Shown piece after piece: positions 8,085 to 17,318 of a stretch of DNA of 64,000 bases. The notes below the pieces were generated by a model. It searched no databases and was not told the DNA's origin. It saw nothing but the letters and a program-made list of their open reading frames with translations. Position numbers and translations under genes: made by a program. Source of the stretch: DASUBN01 sp036263155. GTDB lineage: Bacteria; Pseudomonadota; Gammaproteobacteria; Natronospirales; REEB76. The stretch's first letter is position 1; every line of letters begins with the position of its first letter. The DNA is taken from contig DATAHN010000085.1 in assembly GCA_036263155.1 (NCBI GenBank), forward strand, positions 9,433 through 73,432. The letters are read 5' to 3'.

Positions 8085-9196
8085 GGCACGTAGCTGTAGC
8101 GCAGCGCGGTGACGGATGCCGGCGCCATGCCGGTGGCGGCCACCGGTGCGGGCGCCGGGGCCGCGGCGAGCATGCCGCCCAGCGCCAGCGCGGACTGCAG
8201 GTTGGGTACGCTGCCGTGGATGTCCACGCTGTAGAACACGCTGCCTTGGGCTACGCGCTGCACGTGCACCGCGCGCACTGGCGTGAGGGTGTTGAGGTAG
8301 GCGAGCACTTTGGCGTAGGCGTCGAGGCTGGTTATGCCGTCCACCTCCAGTGCCACGCCGTCCTGGTCTTGGGCATTGGGCACGATGGCATAGCGCTCCG
8401 CGAAGCGGTCAGCCGCGGTCTGCACGCCGTCCACCGCCACCACCGCCTCGTCTCCAGGCGGCGAGTCCCAGGTCTCGGGATGGTCCGCCGGCATGAGCTG
8501 CCAGCGGCCGAGGTACTGGCCGCCGCCGGCCGAACCCAGGCTCCCTACCAGCAGCGCGTCGGCGCGGTAGCGGGTGGAGGCTTGGGCGAGGCGATCGGCA
8601 TTGAAGCCCACCACGTCCGGCACGCCGACGGCGGCGCGGTCGGGCCCATCCATCTGCGGGAACACCAGCACGATACCGCGCTGCTCCGCGGCAGTGAGGA
8701 GCGCCTGCATGAGCGGGCTGCCGTCGCCCGCGGTGAGGATGCGGCCGCCGGGCGCATCCGGCAGCGCCAACCACACCAGCGTGCGCGGACGCTCGGCACC
8801 CCAAAGCGGCGCGTGGGCCGCCTGCAGCGCCTTGGCGATCACGCCGGCGTCGAACTTGGCCCACAGCAGGAGGCCGGGGAGCGAGCCCGGCACGGCGGGA
8901 TCCGCAGGCACCTGCTCGTAACGGTACTGCTGGATGTACTGGCTGGGACTGCCCAGGCTCGCGGCGAGGGAGTCCATGGCGGCCCGGTTGCCGGTGACCT
9001 TCACCAGCACCGCGTCGAAGGCCTGCTGCAGCGCTGCATTGCGCTGCAGCGTGGACTGGTCCGTCACCGGCACGCGCGCCTCGTAGAGACCGCCCATCAG
9101 CGCGGCGCGCGCGGGCATGGCAGCGAGCCAGAGCGCGGCGGCGAGGAGGCAAGAGAGGACGCGGAGCGGGTTCTTCACGGGCATATTCTCGGGCAT
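8081..9196 (-). CDS. DUF2066 secreted protein
   Basis: The 371-residue product has a signal peptide (VLSCLLAAALWLAAMPARA) and the DUF2066 pattern, with YEARVPVTDQSTLQRNAALQQAFDAVLVKVTG cut across the first 80 residues and LLLWAKFDAGVIAKAL further on. It is probably periplasmic and its function is unknown. The start could also be the in-frame ATG at 9184. It heads the DUF2066-perM-hda operon and is divergent from purM, with about 90 bp of shared upstream DNA that contains a TAGAAT-like hexamer. Confidence 0.85.
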   Translation of the reverse strand: MPENMPVKNPLRVLSCLLAAALWLAAMPARAALMGGLYEARVPVTDQSTLQRNAALQQAFDAVLVKVTGNRAAMDSLAASLGSPSQYIQQYRYEQVPADPAVPGSLPGLLLWAKFDAGVIAKALQAAHAPLWGAERPRTLVWLALPDAPGGRILTAGDGSPLMQALLTAAEQRGIVLVFPQMDGPDRAAVGVPDVVGFNADRLAQASTRYRADALLVGSLGSAGGGQYLGRWQLMPADHPETWDSPPGDEAVVAVDGVQTAADRFAERYAIVPNAQDQDGVALEVDGITSLDAYAKVLAYLNTLTPVRAVHVQRVAQGSVFYSVDIHGSVPNLQSALALGGMLAAAPAPAPVAATGMAPASVTALRYSYVP

Positions 9197-9287
9197 CCAG
9201 CGGGTCGAATGAGGGCTCGTGTAGAATATACCGTCTCAAGCCGCCGTCCTGCGAGCGGTTTTACCGCCTGAAGACCCGGAAAGCCCC

Positions 9288-10316
9288 ATGACCGCGAAAA
9301 AACCCCTCACCTACCGTGATGCCGGCGTGGACATCGACGCGGGCGACGAGCTGGTGGAACGCATCAAGCCCGCCGCCAAGCGCACCCAGCGCCCCGAGGT
9401 GCTCGGGGGACTGGGCGGCTTCGGCGCCCTGGTGGAGCTGCCCGCCAAGTACAAGCAGCCGGTGCTGGTCTCGGGCACCGATGGCGTCGGTACCAAGCTC
9501 AAGCTCGCCATCGACAGCGGCCGCCACGGCACCATCGGCCAGGACCTGGTCGGCATGTGCGTAAACGACGTGGTGGTGCAGGGCGCGGAGCCCTTGTTCT
9601 TCCTCGACTACTACGCCACCGGCAAGCTCGACGTGGAGACCGCCGCCGACGTGATCAACGGCATCGCCAAAGGCTGCGAGCTCGCGGGCTGCGCGCTGGT
9701 GGGCGGTGAGACGGCGGAGTTGCCCGGCATGTACCAGGGCGAGGACTACGACCTCGCCGGCTTCGCCGTGGGCGTGGTGGAGAAGGCGAAGATCATCGAC
9801 GGCACGAAGGTCAAGGACGGCGATGCGCTCATCGGCCTCGCCTCCTCCGGACCCCACTCCAACGGTTACTCGCTGATCCGCAAGGTGCTGGCGGTGTCCG
9901 GCGCGAGCTTCGAGCAGCGCATCGATGGCCGCTCGCTCATCGACCGGCTCATGGAGCCGACCCGCATCTACGTGAAGCCCCTGCTCAAGCTGCTGGACGA
10001 GGTGCCGGTGCACGCCTTCGCCCACATCACCGGCGGCGGGCTCACCGAGAATATCCCGCGCGTGCTGCCGGAGGGCCTGGGCGTCGAGATCGACGCGAAG
10101 AGCTGGCCGCGGCCGGCGCTGTTCGAGTGGCTCATGCAGGAAGGCAACATCGCGCTCCCGGAGATGCACCGCACCTTCAACATGGGTCTGGGCATGGTGG
10201 CAGTGGTGGACGCGGCCGATGCGGACCGCACCCTGGCCGCACTCAAGGCCGCCGGCGAGGAAGCCTGGCGCATCGGCCGCGTGGCCCGCGGCACCGACGG
10301 CGTCGTCATCCGCTGA
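9288..10316 (+). CDS. purM: Phosphoribosylformylglycinamidine cyclo-ligase
   Basis: The 342-residue AIR synthetase catalyses the ATP-dependent ring closure of FGAM to AIR in purine synthesis. It carries the family signatures YRDAGVDIDAGDELVERIK, GGFGALVELP, VSGTDGVGTKLKLA, LVGGETAELPGMY and SSGPHSNGYSLIRK. The length is normal. The stop overlaps the purN start (TGATG), the classic purMN arrangement. Its promoter lies in the 90-bp divergent region shared with the DUF2066 gene. Confidence 0.97.
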   Translation: MTAKKPLTYRDAGVDIDAGDELVERIKPAAKRTQRPEVLGGLGGFGALVELPAKYKQPVLVSGTDGVGTKLKLAIDSGRHGTIGQDLVGMCVNDVVVQGAEPLFFLDYYATGKLDVETAADVINGIAKGCELAGCALVGGETAELPGMYQGEDYDLAGFAVGVVEKAKIIDGTKVKDGDALIGLASSGPHSNGYSLIRKVLAVSGASFEQRIDGRSLIDRLMEPTRIYVKPLLKLLDEVPVHAFAHITGGGLTENIPRVLPEGLGVEIDAKSWPRPALFEWLMQEGNIALPEMHRTFNMGLGMVAVVDAADADRTLAALKAAGEEAWRIGRVARGTDGVVIR

Positions 10317-10966
10317 TGTCCTCCCTGCCGGTGGTGGTGCTGGCCTCGGGCCACGGCAGCAACCTCCAGGCGATCCTCGACCAATCCAGCCGGTTCGGTT
10401 ATGAGGTGCGCGCGGTGCTGAGCGACCGCGCCCGTGCCACCGCGCTCGAGCGCGCCCGCGCCGCCGGCGTGGCGGCGGAGACGGTGCTGGCGAAGGAATA
10501 TCCGGACCGCGCCACCTACGACGCCGCGCTGGCGGAACGCATAGACCGCCATTCTCCCGGCCTCCTGGTGCTAGCCGGGTTCATGCGCATCCTGACTCCC
10601 GCGTTCGTGCAGCGCTACCAGGACCGGATGCTCAACATCCACCCTTCCCTGCTGCCCAAATACCGGGGCCTCGACACCCACCGCCGGGCGCTGGCGGCGG
10701 GAGAAACGTCGCATGGCTGCAGCGTGCACTTCGTCACAGAGGAGTTGGACGCCGGGGCGGTGGTGGCCCAGGCGCCGGTACCGGTCAGGAAAGATGACGA
10801 CGAGGTGACATTGCGTGTACGCGTCCAGGCCCGGGAGCACGTTATATACCCCGAGGTAATCGGCTGGTACGCCAGCGGGCGGCTGCGGCTCGCCGGCGGA
10901 CATGTCATGTTTGACGGTGCGCCGCTCAGCGTGCCAAAAATATTCTCCTGGCAGGAACAGGAATAG
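10316..10966 (+). CDS. purN: Phosphoribosylglycinamide formyltransferase
   Basis: The 216-residue GAR transformylase transfers a formyl group from 10-formyl-THF to GAR. LASGHGSNLQAILD is the phosphate-binding loop. NIHPSLLPKYRG holds the catalytic Asn and His, and VHFVTEELDAGAVVAQ holds the catalytic Asp. I chose the ATG at 10316 because it overlaps the purM stop and gives the usual length. The open frame upstream of it runs through purM in another frame. Confidence 0.96.
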   Translation: MSSLPVVVLASGHGSNLQAILDQSSRFGYEVRAVLSDRARATALERARAAGVAAETVLAKEYPDRATYDAALAERIDRHSPGLLVLAGFMRILTPAFVQRYQDRMLNIHPSLLPKYRGLDTHRRALAAGETSHGCSVHFVTEELDAGAVVAQAPVPVRKDDDEVTLRVRVQAREHVIYPEVIGWYASGRLRLAGGHVMFDGAPLSVPKIFSWQEQE

Positions 10967-10976
10967 AGAGACGGCC

Positions 10977-11711
10977 ATGAACAAGCTTTCCGTGACGCTT
11001 CTGGCGATGGGCCTGACGGCGGCAGGCGCCGCGCTCGCCGATGAGAACGTGCTGACACCGTTCCGCGCCGATTACTCGCTGCAACGCAACAGCCTGGGGC
11101 TCGGCACGTCCAGCTTCACCCTCAGCCGCGACGGCGACGGCTATCTCTACAAGTCCGCCGCCCACGCCAGCGGGCTCGCCTCGCTGTTCTCGAGCTCGAC
11201 CATCACCCAGGAGAGCCGCTTCACGCTGGTGGACGGGCGGCCCCGCGCCGCCTCCTACCGTTACGAGGACAGCGGCAAGTCCCAGGACGCGGAATCCATC
11301 CGTTTCGACTGGGACAAGCGCAGCGCCACCACCGAGGAAAACGGCCAGCAGAAGGCCAAGCCGCTGACGCCGGACACCAGCGATGTGCAGCTCATCCAGC
11401 TGATGCTTGCAGCGGACGTGGCCGCAGGAAAGGTGGAGGACGATTACCGGCTGCTGGACCACGGACAGATCACGGGCTATACGGCGAAGCCGCTGCCGGA
11501 CGCGGCCCTCAAGGCGGCCGGGAAGACCTATTCGACCAAGGTGGTGCAGCTGAACAACGCCGAGCGGGGCCGCACCATCACCGTGTGGCTGGCGCCGGAG
11601 CTGCACTACCTGCCGGTGCAGATCCAGCAGGCCCAGACCGGCAAGGCCACCATCACGCTCACGCTGCAGAAGGCGACGTTCGACGCCGGATCCCTTTCCG
11701 CCAGAAACTGA
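10977..11711 (+). CDS. DUF3108 secreted protein
   Basis: The 244-residue product has a signal peptide ending at AGAALA near residue 21. The mature part matches DUF3108, with PFRADYSLQRNSLGLG near the start and an all-beta pattern ending in HYLPVQIQQ and KATITLTLQ. Members are usually periplasmic and of unknown function, and they often follow purN. The ATG at 10977 is preferred because a purine-rich GAGAGA lies just upstream and the signal peptide begins there. Its stop directly abuts the stop of the convergent dcd gene. Confidence 0.85.
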   Translation: MNKLSVTLLAMGLTAAGAALADENVLTPFRADYSLQRNSLGLGTSSFTLSRDGDGYLYKSAAHASGLASLFSSSTITQESRFTLVDGRPRAASYRYEDSGKSQDAESIRFDWDKRSATTEENGQQKAKPLTPDTSDVQLIQLMLAADVAAGKVEDDYRLLDHGQITGYTAKPLPDAALKAAGKTYSTKVVQLNNAERGRTITVWLAPELHYLPVQIQQAQTGKATITLTLQKATFDAGSLSARN

Positions 11712-12275
11712 TCAGGTTTTTGGAAGCGTGACGCCCTGCTGGCCCTGATATTTGCCGCCCCTGTCCTTGTAAGAGGTCTCGCAGACCTCATCCGACTCGA
11801 AGAACAGCATCTGCGCCACGCCCTCGTTGGCGTAGATCTTCGCGGGCAGCGGCGTGGTATTCGAGAACTCCAGCGTCACGTGCCCCTCCCACTCCGGCTC
11901 CAACGGCGTGACGTTCACGATGATGCCGCAGCGGGCATAGGTGGACTTGCCCAGGCAGACCGTGAGCACGCTACGCGGGATGCGGAAGAACTCCACGGTG
12001 CGGGCCAGCGCGAAGGAGTTGGGCGGGATCACGCAGCAGTCGCCCTTGAAGTCCACGAAGCTGCGTGCGTCGAAGGCCTTGGGGTCGACGATGGTGCTGT
12101 TGATGTTCGTGAAGATCTTGAACTCGTCGGCGCAGCGCACGTCGTAGCCGTAGCTGGAGGTGCCGTAGGAGACGATCTTGCCGCCCTTGGCCTCACGCAC
12201 CTGGCCGGCCTCGAAGGGCTCGATCATGCCCTTGGTGGCCATGCGGCGGATCCACTTGTCTGCTTTGATGCTCAT
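11712..12275 (-). CDS. dcd: dCTP deaminase
   Basis: The 187-residue trimeric enzyme deaminates dCTP to dUTP, the precursor for dTTP. The family core is present: TSSYGYDVRCADEFKIF, VDPKAFD, then CVIPPNSFALARTVE and GKSTYARCGI with the active-site Ser and Arg, then TPLEPEWEGHVTLEFSNTT with the catalytic Glu, and GVAQMLFF. The length is that of the proteobacterial enzyme. It lies 33 bp downstream of apbC on the same strand. Confidence 0.96.
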   Translation of the reverse strand: MSIKADKWIRRMATKGMIEPFEAGQVREAKGGKIVSYGTSSYGYDVRCADEFKIFTNINSTIVDPKAFDARSFVDFKGDCCVIPPNSFALARTVEFFRIPRSVLTVCLGKSTYARCGIIVNVTPLEPEWEGHVTLEFSNTTPLPAKIYANEGVAQMLFFESDEVCETSYKDRGGKYQGQQGVTLPKT

Positions 12276-12308
12276 CCCTTGGCTCTCTCTATCAATATAT
12301 GAGTGAGT

Positions 12309-13379
12309 TCAATCTTCGATGACGATCTTGGGGAAAGCCCCGGCGTAGTCCTTCCCCGCCAGCGCCAGCTGGGCCGCAGTACGGCGCGCTATCTCCCTAT
12401 AGCGGGTGGCGATTGTACCCCGGGGCTCGGCCGCCACGGTGGGGTTGCCGGCGTCCGCCTGCTCGCGGATGGAGAGGTCCAGGGGCAGGCTGCCCAGGAA
12501 CGGCACCTGGTACTGGGCCGCAAGGCTCTCGCCGCCGCCGCTGCCGAAGATGTGCTCCTCGTGGCCGCAGTTCGTGCACACGTGGGTGCTCATGTTCTCC
12601 ACCACGCCGAGGATGCTCACCTCGACTTTCTGGAACATCTTCAGGCCCTTGCGGGCATCCAGCAGCGCGATCTCCTGCGGCGTGGTGACGATGACGGCGC
12701 CGGAGACCGGCACGTGCTGGGAGAGGGTGAGTTGGATATCGCCGGTGCCGGGCGGCATGTCCACGATGAGGTAATCGAGCTCGCCCCACAGGGTGTCGCG
12801 GATGAGCTGCACCAGCGCCTGGGTGACCATAGGGCCGCGCCAGACCATGGGTTGTTCCGCGTCGATCAGGAAGCCGATGGACATGCATCTCACGCCGTGG
12901 CCGATGAGGGGCTCGATGTGCTTGCCATCCCTGCTGGTGGGCCGCCCGGAGAGACCGAGCATGCGCGGCTGGCTGGGGCCGTAGATGTCCGCGTCCAGCA
13001 TGCCCACCGCGGCGCCGTCCGCCGCGAGCGCCAGGGCGAGGTTCACGGCCACGGTGGACTTGCCGACGCCGCCCTTGCCCGAGGCTACGGCGATGACGTT
13101 CTTCACGCCCTTGAGCGGGGTGAGGTTGCGCTGCACGGCGTGGGAGAGGATGGCGCTCGTGACCCGCACCTCGGCGTCGATGCCTGCCTTGGACAGGAGT
13201 TCCCGCACGGTGGCAGCGAGCTCGTCGCGGTAGCTGCCCAGGGGGAAACCCAGCTCCAGCTCGATCCGGCCGCCTTCGACGGCGCGCAAGGCGCCGGCGG
13301 ACACCAAATCCGTGCCCAAGTGGGGTTCGGTCCAGCCTTTGAGGGCCGCTTCGACGCGGTCCCGGGTGACGGTGCTCAT
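12309..13379 (-). CDS. apbC: Iron-sulfur cluster carrier ApbC (Mrp)
   Basis: The 356-residue protein has an N-terminal FeS-assembly-like domain (residues 1-90) and a ParA/MinD-type P-loop ATPase with SGKGGVGKSTVAVNLA near residue 100. DADIYGPSQPRMLG and DMPPGTGDIQLTL follow. The C-terminal THVCTNCGHEEHIFGSGGG carries the CxxC that binds a transferable 4Fe-4S cluster. It delivers clusters to apo-proteins. The ATG at 13379 is chosen over one 13 codons upstream because it gives the normal family N-terminus. It is divergent from metG. Confidence 0.94.
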   Translation of the reverse strand: MSTVTRDRVEAALKGWTEPHLGTDLVSAGALRAVEGGRIELELGFPLGSYRDELAATVRELLSKAGIDAEVRVTSAILSHAVQRNLTPLKGVKNVIAVASGKGGVGKSTVAVNLALALAADGAAVGMLDADIYGPSQPRMLGLSGRPTSRDGKHIEPLIGHGVRCMSIGFLIDAEQPMVWRGPMVTQALVQLIRDTLWGELDYLIVDMPPGTGDIQLTLSQHVPVSGAVIVTTPQEIALLDARKGLKMFQKVEVSILGVVENMSTHVCTNCGHEEHIFGSGGGESLAAQYQVPFLGSLPLDLSIREQADAGNPTVAAEPRGTIATRYREIARRTAAQLALAGKDYAGAFPKIVIED

Positions 13380-13456
13380 GGATGATCGCGCGGGTTCGAT
13401 GGCGGCGCATTCTAGCACTTAGCTTCCGGGCCCCAAGGCTGGCGCGGGGCCTATGG

Positions 13457-13462
13457 CATAAT
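13457..13462 (+). promoter_or_regulatory. Candidate -10 hexamer for metG
   Basis: CATAAT lies 41 bp before the metG ATG in an otherwise GC-rich gap. No convincing -35 element is visible at the right spacing. Confidence 0.35.
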
Positions 13463-13502
13463 TGCTTTTCAGCCCCAAGAAGACCGCCAAAAGCACCCGT
13501 CC

Positions 13503-15536
13503 ATGCCGCAGAAACCGCGCGACATCCTGGTCACCTACGCCCTCACCTACGCCAATGGCCCGCTGCACCTGGGGCACATGGTGGGCAACATCCAGACCGA
13601 CATCTGGGTGCGCTATCAGAACATGGCCGGCAACCGCTGCCTGTTCGTCTCGGCGGACGACGCGCATGGCACCCCCATCATGCTCAAGGCGCGCGAGCAG
13701 GGCATCACGCCCGAGCAGCTCATCGCCGGCGTGGGCGTGGACCACCAGCGGGACTTCAAGGACTTCCACGTCCACTTCGAGAACTACCACAGCACCCATT
13801 CGGACGAGAACCGGGAGCTGTCAACGCTCATCTACAAGAACCTGCGGGACGCCAAGCCCAGCCACATCGACGTGCGCACCATCCAGCAGATGTATGACGA
13901 GCAGGCCAAGATGTTCTTGCCGGACCGCTTCATCAAGGGCGAGTGCCCGCGCTGCGGCACCGCGGACCAGTACGGTGACTCCTGCGAGAACTGCGGCGCC
14001 ACCTACTCGCCCTCGGACCTCAAGAATCCAGTGTCGGTCATCTCGGGCACCCGGCCGGTGCCGCGCGAGTCACAGCACTATTTCTTCAAGCTCGGGGACT
14101 TCGAGAAGCTGCTGCGGGACTGGACCCGCGCGCCGGGCCACCTGCACGAGGCGGTGACCCGCAAGCTGGACGAGTGGTTCGCCGCCGGACTGCAGGACTG
14201 GGACATCTCCCGCGACGCGCCCTACTTCGGCTTCGAGATCCCCGACGCGCCGGGCAAGTACTTCTACGTGTGGCTGGACGCGCCCATCGGCTACATGGCG
14301 AGCTTCAAGAACCTCTGCGGCAAGCGCAAGGACCTGAAGTTCGACGAGTTCTGGGGCAAGGACAGCCAGGCCGAGGTGTACCACTTCATCGGCAAGGACA
14401 TCATCTACTTCCACTCGCTGTTCTGGCCGGCGATGCTGGCCGGAGCCGGCTTCCGCACGCCCTCGGCGGTGTACGCCCACGGCTTCCTGACGGTGAACGG
14501 CCAGAAGATGTCCAAGTCCCGCGGCACCTTCATCAAGGCGCGCACCTACCTGGACGCGGGCCTCGACCCCGAGTACCTGCGCTACTACTTTGCCGCCAAG
14601 CTCGGACCCGGCATCGACGACATCGACCTGAACCTGGACGACTTCCTGCAGCGGGTGAACTCGGACCTGGTGGGCAAGCTCGTGAACATCGCGAGCCGCT
14701 GCGCCGGCTTCATCGAGACCCACTACCAGGGCAAGCTGGCGAAGACGCTCACGGACGACGAGCTGCTGAAGAAGGCCATGGCCGCCAAGGACAGCATCGC
14801 CTCCGCCTACGAGAACCGGGAGTACTCCCGCGCCATCCGCGAGGTGATGGAGATCGCCGACCGGGTGAACGAATACATCGATGCCAAGAAACCCTGGTCA
14901 CTGGCCAAGCAGCAGCCGGTGCCGGCCGAGGTGCAGCAGATCTGCAGCCTGGGTATCAACCTGTTCCGGGTGATGATGGCGTACCTGAAGCCCGTGCTGC
15001 CCGAGCTCGCGGTGAAGACCGAGGCCTTCCTCGGCGTGGCGCCCCTGAGCTGGAAAGATATCGAGCAGCCGCTGCTGGACCACAAGATCAACGCCTTCAA
15101 GCCGATGATGGCGCGGGTGGAGAAGGCCCGCATCGATTCCATGGTGGAGTCCTCGAAGGAGGACCTCGGCAAGAACAACAGCAAGGCATCCAACATGGAC
15201 CCCATCGCCGCCGAGATCAGCTACGACGACTTCGCCAAGGTGGACCTGCGCATCGTGCGCATCGCCAAGGCCGAGCACGTGGAGGGCGCGGACAAGCTGC
15301 TGCGCCTGACCTTGGACCTGGGGGACGGCACCCGCAACGTGTTCGCCGGCATCAAGAGCGCCTACGCGCCGGAGCAGCTCGAGGGCAAGCTCACGGTGAT
15401 GGTGGCGAACCTGGCGCCGCGCAAGATGAAGTTCGGCATGTCCGAGGGCATGGTGCTGGCGGCCGGCCCGGGCGGCAAGGATCTGTGGATCCTCGAACCC
15501 CATCAGGGCGCGCAGCCTGGCATGCGGGTGAAATAA
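13503..15536 (+). CDS. metG: Methionyl-tRNA synthetase
   Basis: The 677-residue class I synthetase charges initiator and elongator tRNA-Met. The HIGH motif is PLHLGH (residues 20-25). A zinc knuckle uses Cys148, Cys151, Cys161 and Cys164, and KMSKS lies near residue 335. The C-terminal 110 residues form the Arc1p/EMAP-like tRNA-binding and dimerisation domain (YDDFAKVDLRIVRIAKAEHV). This is the full-length form rather than the truncated one. rnfB begins 5 bp after its stop. Confidence 0.97.
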   Translation: MPQKPRDILVTYALTYANGPLHLGHMVGNIQTDIWVRYQNMAGNRCLFVSADDAHGTPIMLKAREQGITPEQLIAGVGVDHQRDFKDFHVHFENYHSTHSDENRELSTLIYKNLRDAKPSHIDVRTIQQMYDEQAKMFLPDRFIKGECPRCGTADQYGDSCENCGATYSPSDLKNPVSVISGTRPVPRESQHYFFKLGDFEKLLRDWTRAPGHLHEAVTRKLDEWFAAGLQDWDISRDAPYFGFEIPDAPGKYFYVWLDAPIGYMASFKNLCGKRKDLKFDEFWGKDSQAEVYHFIGKDIIYFHSLFWPAMLAGAGFRTPSAVYAHGFLTVNGQKMSKSRGTFIKARTYLDAGLDPEYLRYYFAAKLGPGIDDIDLNLDDFLQRVNSDLVGKLVNIASRCAGFIETHYQGKLAKTLTDDELLKKAMAAKDSIASAYENREYSRAIREVMEIADRVNEYIDAKKPWSLAKQQPVPAEVQQICSLGINLFRVMMAYLKPVLPELAVKTEAFLGVAPLSWKDIEQPLLDHKINAFKPMMARVEKARIDSMVESSKEDLGKNNSKASNMDPIAAEISYDDFAKVDLRIVRIAKAEHVEGADKLLRLTLDLGDGTRNVFAGIKSAYAPEQLEGKLTVMVANLAPRKMKFGMSEGMVLAAGPGGKDLWILEPHQGAQPGMRVK

Positions 15537-15541
15537 GCTCC

Positions 15542-16177
15542 GTGCAGAGCGCGCCCGCTCTCGCCGATCAGATAGACGCGCTCCTCCCCCAGACGCAGTG
15601 CCAGCGTTGCGGCTACCCCGACTGCCGAAGCTACGCCGAAGCCATATCAAGGCACGAGACCGATATCGACCGCTGCCCGCCCGGCGGCGAGGCGACCCTC
15701 GCCGCGCTCGCAGGACTCCTGCATCAACCCCCGAAACCCCTCGCAACGGATGTGGGTACGTTCGCGTCCGGCACCGTCGCGGTCATCGAAGAACCCTTCT
15801 GCATCGGCTGCACCAAGTGCATCCAGGCCTGCCCGGTGGACGCCATCACCGGCGCGGCGAAACAGATGCACACGGTGATCGAGGCGCTCTGCACCGGCTG
15901 CGGGCTGTGCCTGCCGCCCTGCCCCGTGGATTGCATCCAGCTCGAACCCGCACAGGGCGTGACGGAAGGCCTGGAAGGCTGGCAGTTCCCCATGTCCGGT
16001 AAGGAACGGGCCGATGCGCTGCGGGAGCGCTACATCATCTATAAGCGGCGCCAAACCGAGCGGAAGGCTGCGAAGGACGCGCCCGCGGAAGCGCCACTGG
16101 ACCTGAAGGCTCATCACCAGGCGGAGATCGCCGCGGCAGTGGCGCGGGTGCGGGCCCGTCGGGGGCAGAAGCCATGA
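15542..16177 (+). CDS. rnfB: RnfB-like ferredoxin, soluble form without membrane anchor
   Basis: The 211-residue product starts at the GTG 5 bp after metG. It carries an Fe-S domain with Cys20, Cys23, Cys28 and Cys45 (CQRCGYPDC, DRCPPGG), then two 4Fe-4S ferredoxin motifs (CIGCTKCIQACPV and CTGCGLCLPPCPVDC). This is the RnfB/RsxB layout, but the usual N-terminal membrane helix is missing and no other rnf gene is nearby. The C-terminus is a basic helical extension. The ATGA overlap with nth suggests it donates electrons in, or helps build, a cluster-dependent process linked to Nth. That link is inference. Confidence 0.85.
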   Translation: MQSAPALADQIDALLPQTQCQRCGYPDCRSYAEAISRHETDIDRCPPGGEATLAALAGLLHQPPKPLATDVGTFASGTVAVIEEPFCIGCTKCIQACPVDAITGAAKQMHTVIEALCTGCGLCLPPCPVDCIQLEPAQGVTEGLEGWQFPMSGKERADALRERYIIYKRRQTERKAAKDAPAEAPLDLKAHHQAEIAAAVARVRARRGQKP

Positions 16178-16878
16178 CCCCCGCGAAGCGCCGGAAGATC
16201 TTCGAGCGGCTAAAGGCTGCGAACCCGAAGCCCACAACGGAGCTACATTACTCCACGCCCTACGAACTCCTGGTGGCGGTGTCGCTCTCGGCCCAGGCCA
16301 CGGACAAGAGCGTTAACCTCGCCACCGCCAAGCTGTTTCCTGCCGCCAACACGCCCGCAGCGATGCTGGCGCTCGGGGAGAACGGGCTCAAGGATTACAT
16401 CAAGACCATCGGGCTCTACAACACCAAGGCCAAGAACGTGATCGCCGCCGCGCGCCTCCTGCTGGAGAGGCACGGCGGCGAGGTGCCCCGCACCCGCGAG
16501 GAGCTGGAGGCACTGCCGGGCGTGGGCCGCAAGACGGCGAACGTGGTGCTGAACACCGCCTTCGGCGAAGCCACCATCGCGGTGGATACCCACATCTTCC
16601 GGGTCGCGAATCGCACCGGCCTCGCCCCCGGCAAGAACGAGCGGCAGGTGGAGGACGGGCTCACCAAGACCACGCCGGACGAGTTCAAGCACGACGCGCA
16701 CCACTGGCTGATCCTGCACGGGCGCTACGTGTGCGTGGCGCGCAAGCCCAAGTGCCCGGAGTGCGTGATCCGGGATCTCTGCGAGTACAAGCAGAAGACC
16801 AAGCCGGAGCTGAAGGTACCGCTCAAGCTCGGCAAGCCCGTGAAGAAGAAAAGCAGGAAGAAGGTCCGCAAACCATGA
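16174..16878 (+). CDS. nth: Endonuclease III
   Basis: The 234-residue bifunctional DNA glycosylase/AP lyase removes oxidised pyrimidines. The helix-hairpin-helix LPGVGRKTANVVLN holds Lys120, and VDTHIFRV holds Asp138, both at the E. coli positions. The 4Fe-4S ligands are Cys187, Cys194, Cys197 and Cys203. The C-terminus is about 20 residues longer than usual and very lysine-rich (KPVKKKSRKKVRKP), which could add DNA affinity. ATGA overlaps join it to both rnfB and the DUF1841 gene. Confidence 0.97.
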   Translation: MTPAKRRKIFERLKAANPKPTTELHYSTPYELLVAVSLSAQATDKSVNLATAKLFPAANTPAAMLALGENGLKDYIKTIGLYNTKAKNVIAAARLLLERHGGEVPRTREELEALPGVGRKTANVVLNTAFGEATIAVDTHIFRVANRTGLAPGKNERQVEDGLTKTTPDEFKHDAHHWLILHGRYVCVARKPKCPECVIRDLCEYKQKTKPELKVPLKLGKPVKKKSRKKVRKP

Positions 16879-17315
16879 GCATCCACGGCGAGAGCCGCAG
16901 CGACACGCGCCAGGCGTTCTTCGACGTCTGGAAGAAGATGCAGGCTGGCACACCCATGACGGCGCTGGAGATCCTCATCGCCGACGTGATCCGCCTGCAC
17001 CCGGAATACCACACGCTGCTGGACCAGGGGATCGAGGTGCTGGACAAGGACTGGCTGCCGGAAGGCGGCGAGACCAACCCCTTCCTGCACATGGGCATGC
17101 ACATCGCGGTCCGCGAGCAGCTCTCCATAGACCGGCCGCCCGGCATCAAGGCCGCCTACGAGGCGCTGCTGGCCAAGACCCGCGACGTGATGGGGGCGGA
17201 GCACCTGATGCTGGAATGCCTGGGAGAGACCCTGTGGCGGGCGCAGAGGAAGAACCGCATGCCGGACGAGCAGCTTTACCTTAGCCTTGTCCGGGAGCGC
17301 GCCGGACTGGCCTGA
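16875..17315 (+). CDS. DUF1841 protein
   Basis: The 146-residue protein matches DUF1841: RQAFFDVWKKMQAGTPMTALE, HPEYHTLL, NPFLHMGMHIAVREQLSIDRPPG cut across residues 70-95, and HLMLECLGETLWRAQR. The His-rich NPFLHMGMHIAVREQ segment with later HxxxxC is conserved in the family and may bind metal. The function is unknown, although the gene commonly follows nth in Xanthomonadales-like genomes. The ATG overlaps the nth stop, so the three genes form one operon. Confidence 0.88.
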   Translation: MSIHGESRSDTRQAFFDVWKKMQAGTPMTALEILIADVIRLHPEYHTLLDQGIEVLDKDWLPEGGETNPFLHMGMHIAVREQLSIDRPPGIKAAYEALLAKTRDVMGAEHLMLECLGETLWRAQRKNRMPDEQLYLSLVRERAGLA

Positions 17316-17318
17316 CGA

